Below are positions 1-10,590 of a stretch of DNA of 64,000 nt, in pieces (position 1 is the first letter of the stretch; each line of letters starts with the position of its first letter). Location: the NCBI GenBank assembly GCA_963576475.1, contig OY754981.1, positions 22,741,677-22,805,676 of the forward strand. The letters are read 5' to 3'. The notes under the pieces were generated by a model that worked only from the letters and a program-made list of their open reading frames with translations, was not told the origin of the DNA and searched no databases. The translations under genes and the position numbers were made by a program. The stretch is from Molanna angustata (taxonomy: Eukaryota > Arthropoda > Insecta > Trichoptera > Molannidae).

Positions 1-194
1 ATACTAGTTGATGATTTGCAATAAATATAGCCTTAAAAACTGTGAAATCATCTAAATATTTCTTTTACCTAATGTTTACAAAATATTGCCGATCATACAT
101 ACGTATTAACTAATAAATTATATTATTTATTAATTTCATTTGAAAAAAAAAACTATGAAAAGCAGAGAGTCAACGGATTAAAACTCTTTTACAT

Positions 195-196
<2 letters not shown>

Positions 197-230
<34 letters not shown>
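197..230. repeat. (CT)17 microsatellite
   Basis: Uninterrupted CT dinucleotides. On the minus strand this is a GA run directly following the end of a LINE coding tail, so it probably is or grew from the 3'-terminal simple repeat of that LINE. Confidence 0.95.
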
Positions 231-235
<5 letters not shown>

Positions 236-560
236 TTTGCTTTTATCCCACATGTTGGTGTGGTCAGCTCTCTCCTTACTACGATTCTCCATGACGTTCT
301 ATCCGGAGTATCATGCCCTGAGCTACGCTTCTCATGACCGCATATCCTCCACCACCAAACTCTTCCATCGTCTTTTGGGACGCCCGTTTGGTTTTTTGCC
401 GTGAACTCGATAGTCCAGTGCAGTGTTGCATACGTTTTCTTCGAATATGTCCCAACCACTTCAGCCTACTTTCCATCAGCTCATCGGAGACATCGCGTAC
501 GCCCAAGCTCCCTCTCACATATTCAATACGGATTTCGTCTTTCCTTTGGACGCCTTTTGC
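236..560 (-). pseudogene. LINE C-terminal coding tail, frameshifted
   Basis: Minus-strand translation gives KDEIRIEYVRGSLGV, then LKWLGHIRRKRMQHC, then in another frame DRTSWRIVVRRELTTPTC and GIKAKEK. This is the tail that follows the reverse transcriptase in many insect LINEs (pattern RWLGHxxR, then DRxxWRxxVRR). At least one frameshift separates the parts and nothing upstream remains, so it is a 5'-truncated dead copy. The family differs from LINE-A below. The GA microsatellite follows its 3' end. Confidence 0.75.
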
Positions 561-2629
561 TCCTTGTGAATTATGAAAAATGTTTTACATAACGAAATAT
601 GAAAAGTTCAGAGAATCAGAAACCTCGAGTTATTAAAAGGAAGGGAAAATTCGGGACATTTAGTTATATTAATTTAATTGTTTTTCGGGTTCAATAAGTA
701 TGTTTTTAAAAAGAATTATATCAAATGAATAATTATGTAAAATTCTTTTCACAATATTCTCTCTTTAGATTATTTCAATATTTCATGTTTAATACCAGAG
801 ATATCTTGAATAACATAAGAACTGAGAAAGAAAATAAACAACGCTTGTTGTATTGTATCATGATACATGTAAAATCTCTAGCATAAAATATAAACTTTTG
901 AGCCTCTTGCATATTCACAAGTGGTGGTCGAGATCTTCACAATTGTGAACCTAGGCTATAAACTAACCGAGATACCATCTTGGACCATGGACATGAAATA
1001 TGCGGAGCATAGTAAAGACTTTGATAAAGAAATATGCGATGATATTCATTCTTTTAAACTAAACAGCAGGGGCTGATTCGACACAGTCAATAGACTAGTA
1101 AATCAACCAGGTATTATTACGAAAACCATACAACCTATACACTACACACTACATACTTGTGATATAGCTTTCGCTCGATGGGCGATTCTCAAATTCACGG
1201 CTAGAATAATTTCCTGATACTTAATAGTAATAAGTGCATTTTGTAATCTTTCGTATTCTTTTAACTCTTCCAAAGTAAATAAGGAATAATATTTTAAAAT
1301 AAAAAAAATAAAAAAAATAAGATTTCAAACAATAAAGGAGAGAAGGTAAGACTTGAAAAAAAACCATTAAAAATAAAGGTACCTATATATTTTTTCAATG
1401 TGTGAAATTGTCACTTTTTGATATAATTCCATAATTACGTAGAATTATGAAGAAAATATGTATAATTTTAGGTTCTATTTAATAAATTTCGCAAACGCGA
1501 CTCCCATTATACGGTATCGCAAAATGCCGAGCATCGTCAGAATGGTGAACAGTAGTGATGAAGACCATCTATATATTGATTCAAAACGAGGATGCACATA
1601 ATAGAGATAAAAGGGGTGATACTAAGAAAATAACGTAGGTACCAGGGTCGAGAATAGAACCTTCGGACTAGGCAAACCCTGGAAGAAAATTGGGAAATGT
1701 TGAAAATATAATGTTTTTTAAGCGTTCTTGTTCATTTCAGTAGCCATGAAAAATATTTTTAAAATCACATTCCAAAATAATATTTACATTTGTGGCCCTG
1801 TAAAGCATCGTATCTACAAACGGTTTAATTTTTAATCTTGTAGTATAGTTGCAATAAAACAAATAAATAAATATTAGTTCTTGAATTTCTTATATAATAT
1901 TCATAGGCATGCCAATATTTCCAGCTTTTATAAGCAATTCCGCTATTGGTAGGTACAACTAAATATAAACGAAGTAAGGGATTGAGTATATAAACATTGA
2001 ATTGCAAGGACAGCAATTAATGGCGATTGACAGTGATTATAATAATAGCTACAAATATAATGAAAAACAGCATAATATTCTGCTGTGTTTCGTATTTTGT
2101 GTTCGTTTTATTGTAAGCTGCAAGATATGACAATATTTGACATATGTATCTGTGCCATATAACGCGTTGATCAACGTTATATTTATGCACTGCCAGTTCA
2201 TATGCGAAGGGGTGCCCCGTGCAATTTTTGCATTGGTGAATGTCTCCCAATTGTCCTTTTAACGTTTCTTACAGTCCAGAGATATCAAATAATATACGGG
2301 CGGCTTTTGTTCACCCGATGTATTTTAAAGAATCATGCCCTTGCGAGGATTCGCTGATTCATTCATATCTGGAATGGAAAAATATATTTTTCTTTTGGAA
2401 ATACCTCTGGTTGAAATTCAGAGCTCTAACTGATTGAAAAGTTAGTATGGTCAGACAGTTGAGGTTAAGAGGCTTTATAGTAGGCTCAATAGTCAATTTT
2501 GAAAATCTATTCCCCAGTACCCTCAAAAGATACATCTTTGAAATAAAGAACTGTTTTTATACATCTTTATTCTATTGCGTGAGTTTTTACTCTCCACACT
2601 ATGGAATAGTGGAGAGTCATGAGTCACAA
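561..2629. other. No recognisable feature
   Basis: AT-rich sequence. The open frames are short, without family motifs or coding bias. A purine-rich A/T tract lies near 1297-1325. I recognise no repeat here that recurs in the window. Confidence 0.6.
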
Positions 2630-2720
2630 TTTTAAGCGTATTTTTTTACATCAATGTCTCAACGGGTATCATGTAGAGAGTGCACACTGTGAGTTTCGTC
2701 GTGATGTGTTTGTATATATT
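2630..2720 (+). repeat. Dispersed repeat, unnamed, copy 1
   Basis: About 90 bp (core GGTATCATGTAGAGAGTGCA) that recurs in inverted orientation at 23190-23272 with scattered substitutions. No coding capacity or terminal structure is visible, so its class is unknown. Confidence 0.75.
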
Positions 2721-3829
2721 GTTCATATTAACATCATATGTGTAAAGTACATAGACCTAGAGCTATATATAGTTCAGATATACTCAGACGAGCAATGCGG
2801 AACTAAATACGATGTTCAGGTTGATACTGAAGAAATGAATGCGCCCGATATTTAGCGGCGATGACGTTATTGTTGCGGATGGAGTATTGGAGATTGACAA
2901 TGTAAGTAGGTAGGAAAAGGGCATAGGTCCAGGGAATGCAAAATTTTTTCCATTGAAATCCAATCCAGCCACATACATTCCGTCACTTCACCTCATTCTT
3001 CTTTTTATTTTTTTTATTGTAACTAACTATAAAATTACAAGGTCTATGAAGTAAAATTTTACTTTAATCCAAAATGAATACGAAAATCTACCGGCTGAGT
3101 TTTTTTTTACTATTTTAATTACTATTCTTGCTATTCAAAATATATCTCTTAATTTTATCTTTTTTCGCGAAAACTTTTCAAAGATTGGTAATATATAGTA
3201 TTTTTTTGTGTTTCATAGATAAGAAAGTTATTTAGTGTGCATATTTGTGAACATCCGTATGCCCAAGGTATACAAGGGCCTGAAATAAAATGTGTTTGAA
3301 AAAAAGAGAGCGATTTATATTGAAGTTTTCTTAGAAGGAAAGAAAAGAAAATAAGTTTTAACGGAAGTGCAGAGTGGAAGAGAGATAGTTGTGGGTAAAT
3401 TGTTATGGGTTAAAATGACCGGAACCGGAAGTGCACCAGAGGGAAATAAAAGCAAGAGGGCCGATGGAGTAATCATCTTGTTGATTCTTATTTACATTTA
3501 GTTTACTTCAACATCTTCAAAACACATCAATGTGTCCTTTACAAACACTAGACATTTTAAAAATGAATGCCGATTGATTCTAGTTTTAGTTGACGATATT
3601 ATGAAAGACAATTAATAATTTGTACCTACTGTACCTAACAAGTCAGTAAAACTGTTGAAATAAATGGGACTTCTTAACCACTAGATGAACATCTTTGGTG
3701 TTAGCCCGCTAACCGCCCTGCCACCGTCCATTTGTCTTAGTGTAATGTATATTTTCTTTGTTTTTTTTCTCTTTCATTATTTTGATGTAGTACGAAGTAC
3801 ATATATAATTTTGTCATACTTTGTTATTT
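2721..3829. other. No clear feature; possible SINE scrap
   Basis: Mostly AT-rich unique-looking DNA. About 28 bases at 3702-3729 (minus strand CGGTGGCAGGGCGGTTAGCG) resemble the box A region of the S2 SINE seen at 22738 and 35760. Too short to annotate with confidence. Confidence 0.5.
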
Positions 3830-4555
3830 GGGGGGCAAGTCTGGTCAACCGTCGGAATCAAAACCATCCATGTTTACCCAGATCATGGATATAATTATCA
3901 TATTTTTATTTATTACATTTTACAATTATTTGGGAGACCAACAGCTATCCATTACAGTTTTCAATTAAGATTGCAACCAAACAGCCAATTATAGGTCTCC
4001 GCTGATAGGCCATACCATCAGTTGCAAGATGAAAAATACAACATCATAATATATTCGGTTTCTGTAATAGATAAAGTTTCATCCTGTAGCCGAGGTAAAT
4101 ATAATATTACTTATAATAAATGTTAAAATTAGAATAAAAATGAAAATATTAAATTACAATAAAAAAGTTCATATTCACAAACAAATCACATATCATTAAA
4201 GATCTTAGCACTAAGAACATTTCTCGCCCCTGTAATACAACACTGGAATACGTCACATACTGGTGAGTTAAGTATTGAATTATTTATATTGTTACAAAAA
4301 CGCCAAAGAAATGAATTGATAATTAGTGGATACTTGTTTTAAAGAGAATATGGGATTTTGGCGTCGCGATTGAGTAGGCACCTTAAGATTTATTTTGTTA
4401 AGTAAATAAGGGCAGTCGATTTGACTTTTCAAGATTTTTAGTAGATAAACCATGTCAGCAGTGTCACGAATCTTAAGATATCATAGAACTCCATAAGATA
4501 ATTATATTCGTGACATGGGTAAACACGGATAGTTTTGTTTTCGCCTGTTGACCAG
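3830..4555. mobile_element. P1 palindromic MITE, copy 1, split by a LINE
   Basis: Left half 3830-3902 begins GGGGGGCAAGTCTGGTC. Right half 4471-4555 ends GTTGACCAG and carries the complementary internal sequence. Intact P1 copies (31896, 54241) are about 165-185 bp and nearly fully palindromic. Here 568 bp of LINE replaces about 16 bases at the centre. The outer right terminus is fused with the left terminus of the next copy. Non-autonomous DNA transposon; superfamily not identifiable. Confidence 0.85.
3903..4470 (-). mobile_element. 5'-truncated LINE (CR1/Jockey-like) inside P1 MITE
   Basis: Minus-strand translation near 4465-4290 reads DMVYLLKILKSQIDCPYLLN then KINLKVPTQSRRQNPIFSLK, the recognisable C-terminal region of CR1/Jockey-type reverse transcriptase ORFs (FLYKLLNxxIDCPxLL, VPxRxxRxxxxF). 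Stops and frameshifts follow. The 3' side at 3903 is A/T-rich and resembles a LINE 3' terminus. It sits at the MITE's centre, so it inserted after the MITE. Confidence 0.75.
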
Positions 4556-4707
4556 GGGGCAAGTCTTGTCAACCGACGGAATCAAGACCATCCATGTATC
4601 ATGAATAACATCTTAAGATATTATAGAAATCCATTAAATAATTATATCCATGATATGGGTAAACATGGATAGTTTTGATTTCGCCGGTTGACCAGACTTG
4701 CCCCCCC
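4556..4707. mobile_element. P1 palindromic MITE, copy 2
   Basis: Begins GGGGCAAGTCTTGTCAACC and ends GTTGACCAGACTTGCCCCCC. The arms are imperfect inverted repeats meeting near 4625. It abuts copy 1 with no spacer and has lost one or two terminal G residues, so the two copies form a head-to-tail dimer sharing a terminus. No coding capacity. Confidence 0.9.
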
Positions 4708-4803
4708 TGTTTGGTTGTAAGCAAAATTGCCTAATGGCAATAAGCCCGCCAGTTTGCATTATGTTTGTTTATATTATGTACAAAAAGATAAATAAATAAA
4801 TAG
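4708..4803 (+). mobile_element. LINE 3' terminus
   Basis: The phrase AAATTGCCTAATGGCAATAA followed by GCCCGCC and an AATAAATAAATA tail is typical of LINE 3' untranslated ends in insects. A related phrase occurs near 41700. No coding part remains; the MITE dimer lies directly upstream. Confidence 0.5.
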
Positions 4804-5189
4804 AAAAGGAGTAAATATGAAGGATTATTTTTTTTTTGCCTTATTTCACGAGAACCTCGGTAGGTTCTATAGTGTGTAAACTATGACAAAAGAACAGCTA
4901 TTGGTTACGTTATGTAGTTGAGGATTATCCATGACCCACAAAAGCGTTCCTTCACAAAGGATAATAGAATACCGGCTGACTAATAATAATTAGTCCTGCA
5001 TGTGATAGCATGAGCTCTCTGTGACTGCTGCGACCCCCACACCTCGCTCCTATAGCTAATTACGATAATTATTACTGACTACCTGACTCCATAGACCAAT
5101 GCAATTATATAAATAGTACCTACCTATGTCCCATCGTGATATGTCGACATTCTATCAGACATTGCGTATATATGTAGATGAAAACATTC
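4804..5189. other. No recognisable feature
   Basis: No frame, repeat or structured element stands out. Confidence 0.55.
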
Positions 5190-5236
5190 ATGTTTTCATT
5201 CATACCATCACGGCATATCCCAAAGTATAGGGCAGT
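5190..5236 (-). mobile_element. LINE-A 3' end fragment
   Basis: Contains CATACCATCACGGCATATCC, the reverse of the LINE-A ending (RDMA, stop, GATGGTATG). Only the last few codons and the start of the tail remain. Immediately after lies CAGTGGTTCCCACTGTGGGG, which resembles a hAT terminus but has no visible partner. Confidence 0.6.
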
Positions 5237-5524
5237 GGTTCCCACTGTGGGGCACTAAAGAGATCTAGGCGGGCGTATTTGGTAAAATGCAACGTTGATG
5301 ACTAGTAGCCATCCCCTTTAGGCAATGGAAGGAGTCAAAGCATATATAGGCCGTGACTAAGTTATGATTGACATAAGTGCAGATTGAGTGAGGCAGAGAA
5401 AATGTAAACCTAAAATTTCTCTGTAGAACCTAAGGAGTACTTTCATGGATGTACTTATTTTTATAAAAAAATATAATTATTATATTAAAAATGTATTATT
5501 TGTGCATTACAAATTATTACAATT

Positions 5525-5708
5525 CATTTTGATTTATTGATGCAAACACAACATTAACATTTTCTCTCACTGCGCGGCAATTTTCGTTTTCATTTGTTTA
5601 CACAAACACAACAAAACCGAAATTTGTTAACTGCGCGGCAATTTTCTTTTTGATTTGTTGCTACAAACACAACAAGACTGAAATTTTCTTGCTGCGCGGC
5701 AATTTTTT
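5525..5708. repeat. Three 61-bp tandem units
   Basis: CTGCGCGGCAATTTTC recurs at about 5570, 5630 and 5692, each preceded by a variant of ACAAACACAACA. Units differ by several substitutions, so the array is old. Function unknown. Confidence 0.85.
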
Positions 5709-6315
5709 TTCAGTATTATTTTAATATTATACAACGCAGTACTTGCGAAAATATTAAGCTGGTGGTTATTGATATCAAGAAGGGGTAAGTTAGTTTTTCT
5801 CCAAATTGAGTGATGAGAACCTCTCAAGAATGGTTAGGAATCTCTGATGTAAGGTAACCAGCGACAGGTGTGCGGTTGTGCATTGCCTTATAAAATGAAG
5901 CACGGGACTGGAGTTTAGAGATGAGCAATAAACACACACTAACGCCGTAATAAACATCATTATACATGTCTTTATATTTATCGCTTCATTTAAATTTTTA
6001 TACAAGTCTCTTTGTATATTATTTTGAATTAATAAATAAGAATTGTTATTGTATCATGAATTTAAATGTGATGTTCACAATAATGGTAACAACATGTATT
6101 CAATTTTTCTTTCAATGGTTGATTCTTTTGATATGTGACCTGAATATCGCAATATTTCCCCATTATCTTTTTCGAGTTGAGTTATTTCAAATAGAGGATT
6201 TTAAAATATAAAAGAGGCATTTTTTTATGTATACCTACTAGGAAGCACAACTTGAGCTTCTGGAATTCATGTAATTAGAATGTTTGATATATGTAGATTA
6301 CTAAAATCACTAATC
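5709..6315. other. No recognisable feature
   Basis: AT-rich. The small open frames (66-81 codons) have no family resemblance and no coding signal. Confidence 0.55.
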
Positions 6316-6475
6316 ATATGAATTTTATATGGTGAAATAAAACTACAGTTTTAAGTTCTACTAGTTATTTAATGACACTGACTAGTAGAACTTAACACTG
6401 TCGTTTTATTTCACCATATAAAAATCATATAATTTGCAATGGAGTTCTACCAAGTATTGTCCGTAGAAAAGTTAA
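6316..6475. mobile_element. Foldback element, same family as 57291
   Basis: Inverted arms 6316-6364 and 6382-6430 (TATGGTGAAATAAAAC against GTTTTATTTCACCATA; AGTTCTACTAG against CTAGTAGAACTT) with a 17-base loop. It is followed by GGAGTTCTACCAAG and TTGTCCGTAGAAAAGTT, which also follow the right arm at 57490. The shared flank shows that the palindrome belongs to a larger repeat. Confidence 0.8.
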
Positions 6476-7146
6476 ATAAAGTAAAATCACTTACTTCATA
6501 ATTGAATATGTCACACAAATTGTAATTATTCGGCCCATGCTAGATCTCTTCTTCTTTCATTAAATCTAATCATAATATGTGTAAGACTTGCTTCAAAGAA
6601 CCGAGCAGCAAAATTCGGACGTGACCTCGTTAAAAACGATTTCAGTTTGAATGATATTTAGCACAATGACTGGGTAAACTCAAATCTGGATGTTTATAGG
6701 CATATGGGTACTCCAGTGCCGATACTTCTAGGTTTTGGCTTGCCGAGAAGGCTGTGGATCTCTCTAAATAGGTTTCGAAATGAACATGGACGTTGTAACT
6801 TCTTATGATGAAGTGGAGAATTATTTCGTCCGCACAATAAAATTGCGGCCATTCTTAACAGACGATTCAGCACATATTGGAAGAATACAGCGTCCGAGCA
6901 TATGAAGACCGAGATTCATTAATGATTTGTTATAATTTTGAAGCCTTCAAGAAGTTCTGTCATTGTTATGGTGTTTTACTATTGGTTAATTCTCATTAAG
7001 TTTATTTTTTTAAGGAGATCTTAGTCACACCTTTAAAGCTTTACATTCGAAAAGATCTGAAGTCGTCATTCGTCGATTGTTCTTTTTCTTCATGATGCCG
7101 AGATTGCTAATCTAAAATATAAAAAAAAAACGATTTTAAATTAATG
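6476..7146. other. No recognisable feature
   Basis: No open frame with family resemblance; no repeat that I can match elsewhere in the window. Confidence 0.5.
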
Positions 7147-7230
7147 TGTATCAAGATAGATAAAATATGGCGTTCGGTACTCTCTGCCTACCCCATGAGG
7201 GACATGGCGTGATGGTGTGTGTGTATGTAT
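7147..7230 (+). pseudogene. LINE-A terminal 22 codons and tail
   Basis: Reads CIKIDKIWRSVLSAYPMRDMA then stop, followed by GATGGTGTGTGTGTATGTAT. It matches the end of LINE-A copies at 9841 and 26605 (DRxxWRSVLSxYPxRDMA). Extreme 5' truncation. Confidence 0.85.
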
Positions 7231-7789
7231 TACCTTATGTTATCGTACACACAATTCGCCTATACAATAATTCGCAAATTGATGAGCTTCATGATTTATC
7301 ATGATTCCCATTATCTAACCTTAGCTTTAGTTAAGATGGAACCACCCCAGAAGACTCCCCTCTAATGAAAAAGAAATAATCGAATTTGGATGACATGGTA
7401 AAGGATTCTCGCTGATTTGGCAAATATCAGTTTCTAATTATTTCGTCATCAGATCTTGACAAAATCGAAATGGGACCAATGGGAAAATACCCTCTTTCTT
7501 ATGAAAAGAGAATCATCGAAATCGAATAAAATCATTAAAAGTAATTGCTACATTAATTATTTAAATAAATAAAATAAATAAATAAATAAACATTTATTGA
7601 GACAAAAAAGTTTCAGCTATGTTGCTGGAAGACTGTCAGACCATGCTCAGCTATGTTGCTGGAAGGCAAGCCCCCCAGCAGCTGATTTTCGGCATGATCC
7701 TATTTATGACTATAGTTAATATTCGCGTTTTGCTCTCTACTAATCTGTGTTTCTTTGAAAGGCGCAAAACAAAATGATTGATGGTCTGA
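7231..7789. repeat. (AAAT)n tract and a duplicated 19-mer
   Basis: AAATAAAT-type microsatellite at 7563-7590. Downstream, TCAGCTATGTTGCTGGAAG occurs twice, about 40 bases apart. Otherwise no feature. Confidence 0.6.
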
Positions 7790-8021
7790 GTCGTCAATGT
7801 GGAGTGGATTTGGGCAGGGCATATCGCCCGAGCATGCATGTCGACAGACTCTGGATGGACCAAAAAGTACTGAAATGGCGACCTAGAACAGGCAGAAGTG
7901 TTGAAAGACCTCGATCAAAGTGGTCCAACGATGTAAGACAAGTAGATGGAGGCGGATTGATGCAGTCTGCTCGGGAAAGAGAGCTACGGAGATCTCAGGG
8001 GGAGGCCTACGTCCATTAATA
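7790..8021 (+). pseudogene. LINE-F C-terminal tail
   Basis: Reads KVLKWRPRTGRSVERPRSKW, then SNDVRQVDGGGLMQSARERE and RRSQGEAYVH. This is the C-terminal signature of a widespread insect LINE (WRPRxGRRxxGRPxxRWxDD, then GEAYVQQW), here with substitutions at conserved positions. The upstream reverse transcriptase is absent. The fragment at 34330 is in the opposite orientation and related. Confidence 0.8.
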
Positions 8022-8452
8022 GACAATAGAGGGCTAACATGATGATGGTGATTTATTAATTCAAATGTTCTTTTTGAGTTGATAAAAAAATCATATTCAC
8101 GAGAGATTTCTTTATATTTCTGAAAAAATAAAGCAAACAATTTATTATTGGCAATGGGAAAACAAGTTGAGATTGTGTTATAAGGATATGAGTCTGGCTG
8201 TGTAGGTAGATACATTATGCACATCAAGAATCCATTTCTATATTCCTTTGGGATATTTTATCCGATATTCTCTTCACTGACGTAAATAGGGAATTGCATT
8301 TGGAAACACTTCTATTTTATATTTCAAACATGTCACACGTGAAATATACACCTAAGACTTATAATATCTCTGGATTGTAAACCAATCTTATGTCGGGTAA
8401 AGGAAAATAACATTTATTTTGTCAAATATTATTATGATGAAGTACAAAAATG
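8022..8452. other. No recognisable feature
   Basis: A GATGATGGTGAT stretch near 8040 may be the simple-repeat tail of the preceding LINE. Nothing else seen. Confidence 0.5.
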
Positions 8453-9238
8453 TTTTTTAACAGATTTTTAATTATCTCAATAGAGACGAAGTTGGAATAT
8501 TTATTGTAGGAGAACCGGGAAATCAAGGCACCTACAGGGCTTACGACCTGTCATCGGCTGGTTTACGTGATCACTTTATGCGCTTGCGCAACGTTCACCA
8601 ATTATGCCTTTTAATGAGATCCCTATCAATTCAATTTTGAAAGTTCTATATATTGTATTACTGAAATTCTTTTCGCTTGAAAATAAGGAATTTTTACTAC
8701 AGCCATCTATGGGTGAAATTATGAATAACAATCTTATTATTTTTATTTATTTTTGTTGGAACGCCATCTATTGAGAGAATTGGTTTTTTGTAAATAATGA
8801 AAGCTACAATTCTTATATCTGAGGTGACAATGCATTTTTCGCATAGAAGTCACCCCTGAATTGCGCCAGACTTATAAGGTCATTTTTGTCTTATTTACCT
8901 ACTTGTACCAATGTGTAAGTAATCGAATATTTTTTATTATTGCATATGCGCAAACATTGGATTTTTTTCCCTGTCGGGAGTCAAAGATATTTTTTAACAG
9001 ATTTTTAATTATCTCAATAGAGACGAAGTTGGAATATTTATTGTAGGAGAACCGGGAAATCAAGGCACCTACAGGGCTTACGACCTGTCATCGGCTGGTT
9101 TACGTGATCACTTTATGCGCTTGCGCAACGTTCACCAATTATGCCTTTTAATGAGATCCCTATCAATTCAATTTTGAAAGTTCTATATATTGTATTACAA
9201 TGTTTGCGCATATGCAATAATAAAAAATATTCGATTAC
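8453..9238. repeat. 209-bp direct repeats with a 41-bp inverted repeat
   Basis: 8453-8661 and 8990-9198 appear identical. The second copy is bracketed by a perfect 41-bp inverted repeat, 8919-8959 against 9198-9238 (CAATGTTTGCGCATATGCAA). The left arm plus TTTTCCCTGTCGGGAGTCAA recurs inverted at about 23895-23966, so the arm is part of a dispersed repeat. No coding capacity. It may be a non-autonomous element duplicated with inversion. Confidence 0.85.
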
Positions 9239-9608
9239 AAAAATGTTATTTATATGTAGAAAGTGTCAAAGACTTAAATAGGTAAGACCTAATCAAATCG
9301 CATCTTTTCAAATCGTAAATACGAGTTTTAATAAAATATTTATGGGAATATATTATTTATAGTTATTTAAGTTATAGAAGACGCATGAAAGTACATAGAA
9401 TTAATGTGGTTGAAATGAGGTCACTAAGACGAATGTGTGGTAAAACGATTTATGGTAGAATAAGATATGAGGATATTAGACGAGAATATATGATTCTAAG
9501 AGATATCTTAAGTGAGATGAAAATAAATTTAATATTGAGTGATGACAGTCTGACAAGAAAATATATAACGTTATTTCATGCGATTTTTTTTACTTTTTGG
9601 CTCCATCA

Positions 9609-9840
9609 TTAAAAAATAATAATTACAAATTCACTTTGTATAAACTATTTTATTGACTAATGTCTACATGTTTCGAGAACCATGTTATCTTCTTGATAAC
9701 AGATGTACTCCACGTTCTCTTCTTCAAAACAACAGTACACGTGTTGTCTTGAAGAAAATAACATGGCTCTCGAAACATGTAGACATTAGTCAATAAAATT
9801 GTTTATATATAGTGAATTTGTAATTATAATTATTTAAAAA
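9609..9840. mobile_element. Foldback element with GAAACATG motifs
   Basis: Long inverted repeat: AATTACAAATTCAC, ATTTTATTGACTAATGTC and TACATGTTTCGAGAACCATG on the left mirror CATGGCTCTCGAAACATGTA, GACATTAGTCAATAAAAT and GTGAATTTGTAATT on the right. Each arm, read inward to outward, has an imperfect stem, then CGAAACATGTA, then an AATAAA-type signal. This resembles the ends of Penelope-like elements (inference). It lies just 3' of the minus-strand LINE-A. Confidence 0.75.
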
Positions 9841-10286
9841 TATACATACATACATACATACCATCACGCCATGTCCCTTACGGGGTAGGCAGAGAGAACC
9901 GAACGCCACTTACTTCTATCTTGACATACATTCATCGCCTCGACAACATTCATACATCGTCTTATACATGTTCGTCTGTTGTTCACGCTTCTAACGTTTC
10001 CGTCTTTCAAAATATCATTCACATGGTCGTGCCATCCCTTTCTTGGGCGGCCCCGGCCTCTCAATCCAATCCTATCCGCATTGTATATTTTCTTCGTCAG
10101 GCGTTCCTCATTCATTCTACCCATGTGGCCAAACCATCTCAGTGTGTTCACTTTCATTCTATTAATGATATCTTTCTTCATCTTACATTCTTTCCTTATG
10201 TTCTCATTTCTTACCCTGTCATACATCGTTCTATTGCAGATTCTTCTTAGCGATCTCATTTCAACAGCATTTATTCTGCTTTCGTT
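9841..10286 (-). pseudogene. LINE-A C-terminal tail, best preserved copy
   Basis: An open frame of 131 codons (stop near 9864) reads MRSLRRICNRTMYDRVRNEN, KMKKDIINRMKVNTLRWFGH, RGRGRPRKGWHDHVNDILKD and WRSVLSAYPVRDMA. This is the post-RT tail of an insect LINE, with no RT or endonuclease left. A (TATG)n run follows the stop at 9843-9862, the recurrent 3' terminus of this family. It is nested inside the plus-strand LINE-A copy. Confidence 0.9.
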
Positions 10287-10469
10287 TAAAAATATATAAG
10301 GCTGATAAAAGAGGAACGAGAAGTAGGTCTAAGAAAAGATGGAACGATTACATTAATGGAATTTTAAAAGATGGAGACGTTGAAGTAAGAATAACAGAAT
10401 AGAGTGTGTGAGGCGATGTATGGAAGTGAAATGGTGTAGGTAGTAGTTATTTAAAGGAATCTATTATCG

Positions 10470-10590
10470 TTTGTGGCTCAGTTGGTTTGATATCTTAATG
10501 CTGATAAAAAGGTCCGGGTTCGATTCCCGATGGAGACACAGTTCAAATTGTTTTTGGATGCGTGTCAAATTTACATTAAATATTTGCATT
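10470..10590 (+). mobile_element. SINE S1 (tRNA-headed)
   Basis: Head at 10473-10540 has a box A-like TGGCTCAGTTGGTTTGATA and box B GGTTCGATTCCCG, as in tRNA-derived SINEs. The body shares GGATGCGTGTCAAATT with the copy at 19727. Not a functional tRNA: the anticodon arm does not fold cleanly and no CCA-adjacent acceptor pairing is seen. Confidence 0.75.

Larger units (their letters stand above)
9385..10430 (+). pseudogene. LINE-A tail, split by a 721-bp insertion
   Basis: 9385-9567 encodes INVVEMRSLRRMCGKTIYGR, IRYEDIRREY and DDSLTRKY. The frame resumes at 10299 with ADKRGTRSRSKKRWNDYING and ILKDGDVE before a stop. The two parts join as in the intact family (LTKKIYNADRIG, GRPRKGWHDHVNDILKDG). 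AAAATATATA is present on both sides (9558-9567 and 10289-10298), as expected for a target-site duplication of the inserted DNA. Confidence 0.85.

Noticed and set aside
5964..6211. 81-codon hydrophobic frame as a small membrane protein
   Set aside because: AT-rich DNA gives F/I/L/Y-rich frames by chance; no other support.
7446..7460. CTGATGA directly followed by C and GAAA on the minus strand as a hammerhead
   Set aside because: There is no room for stem II between the two core motifs; probably chance.
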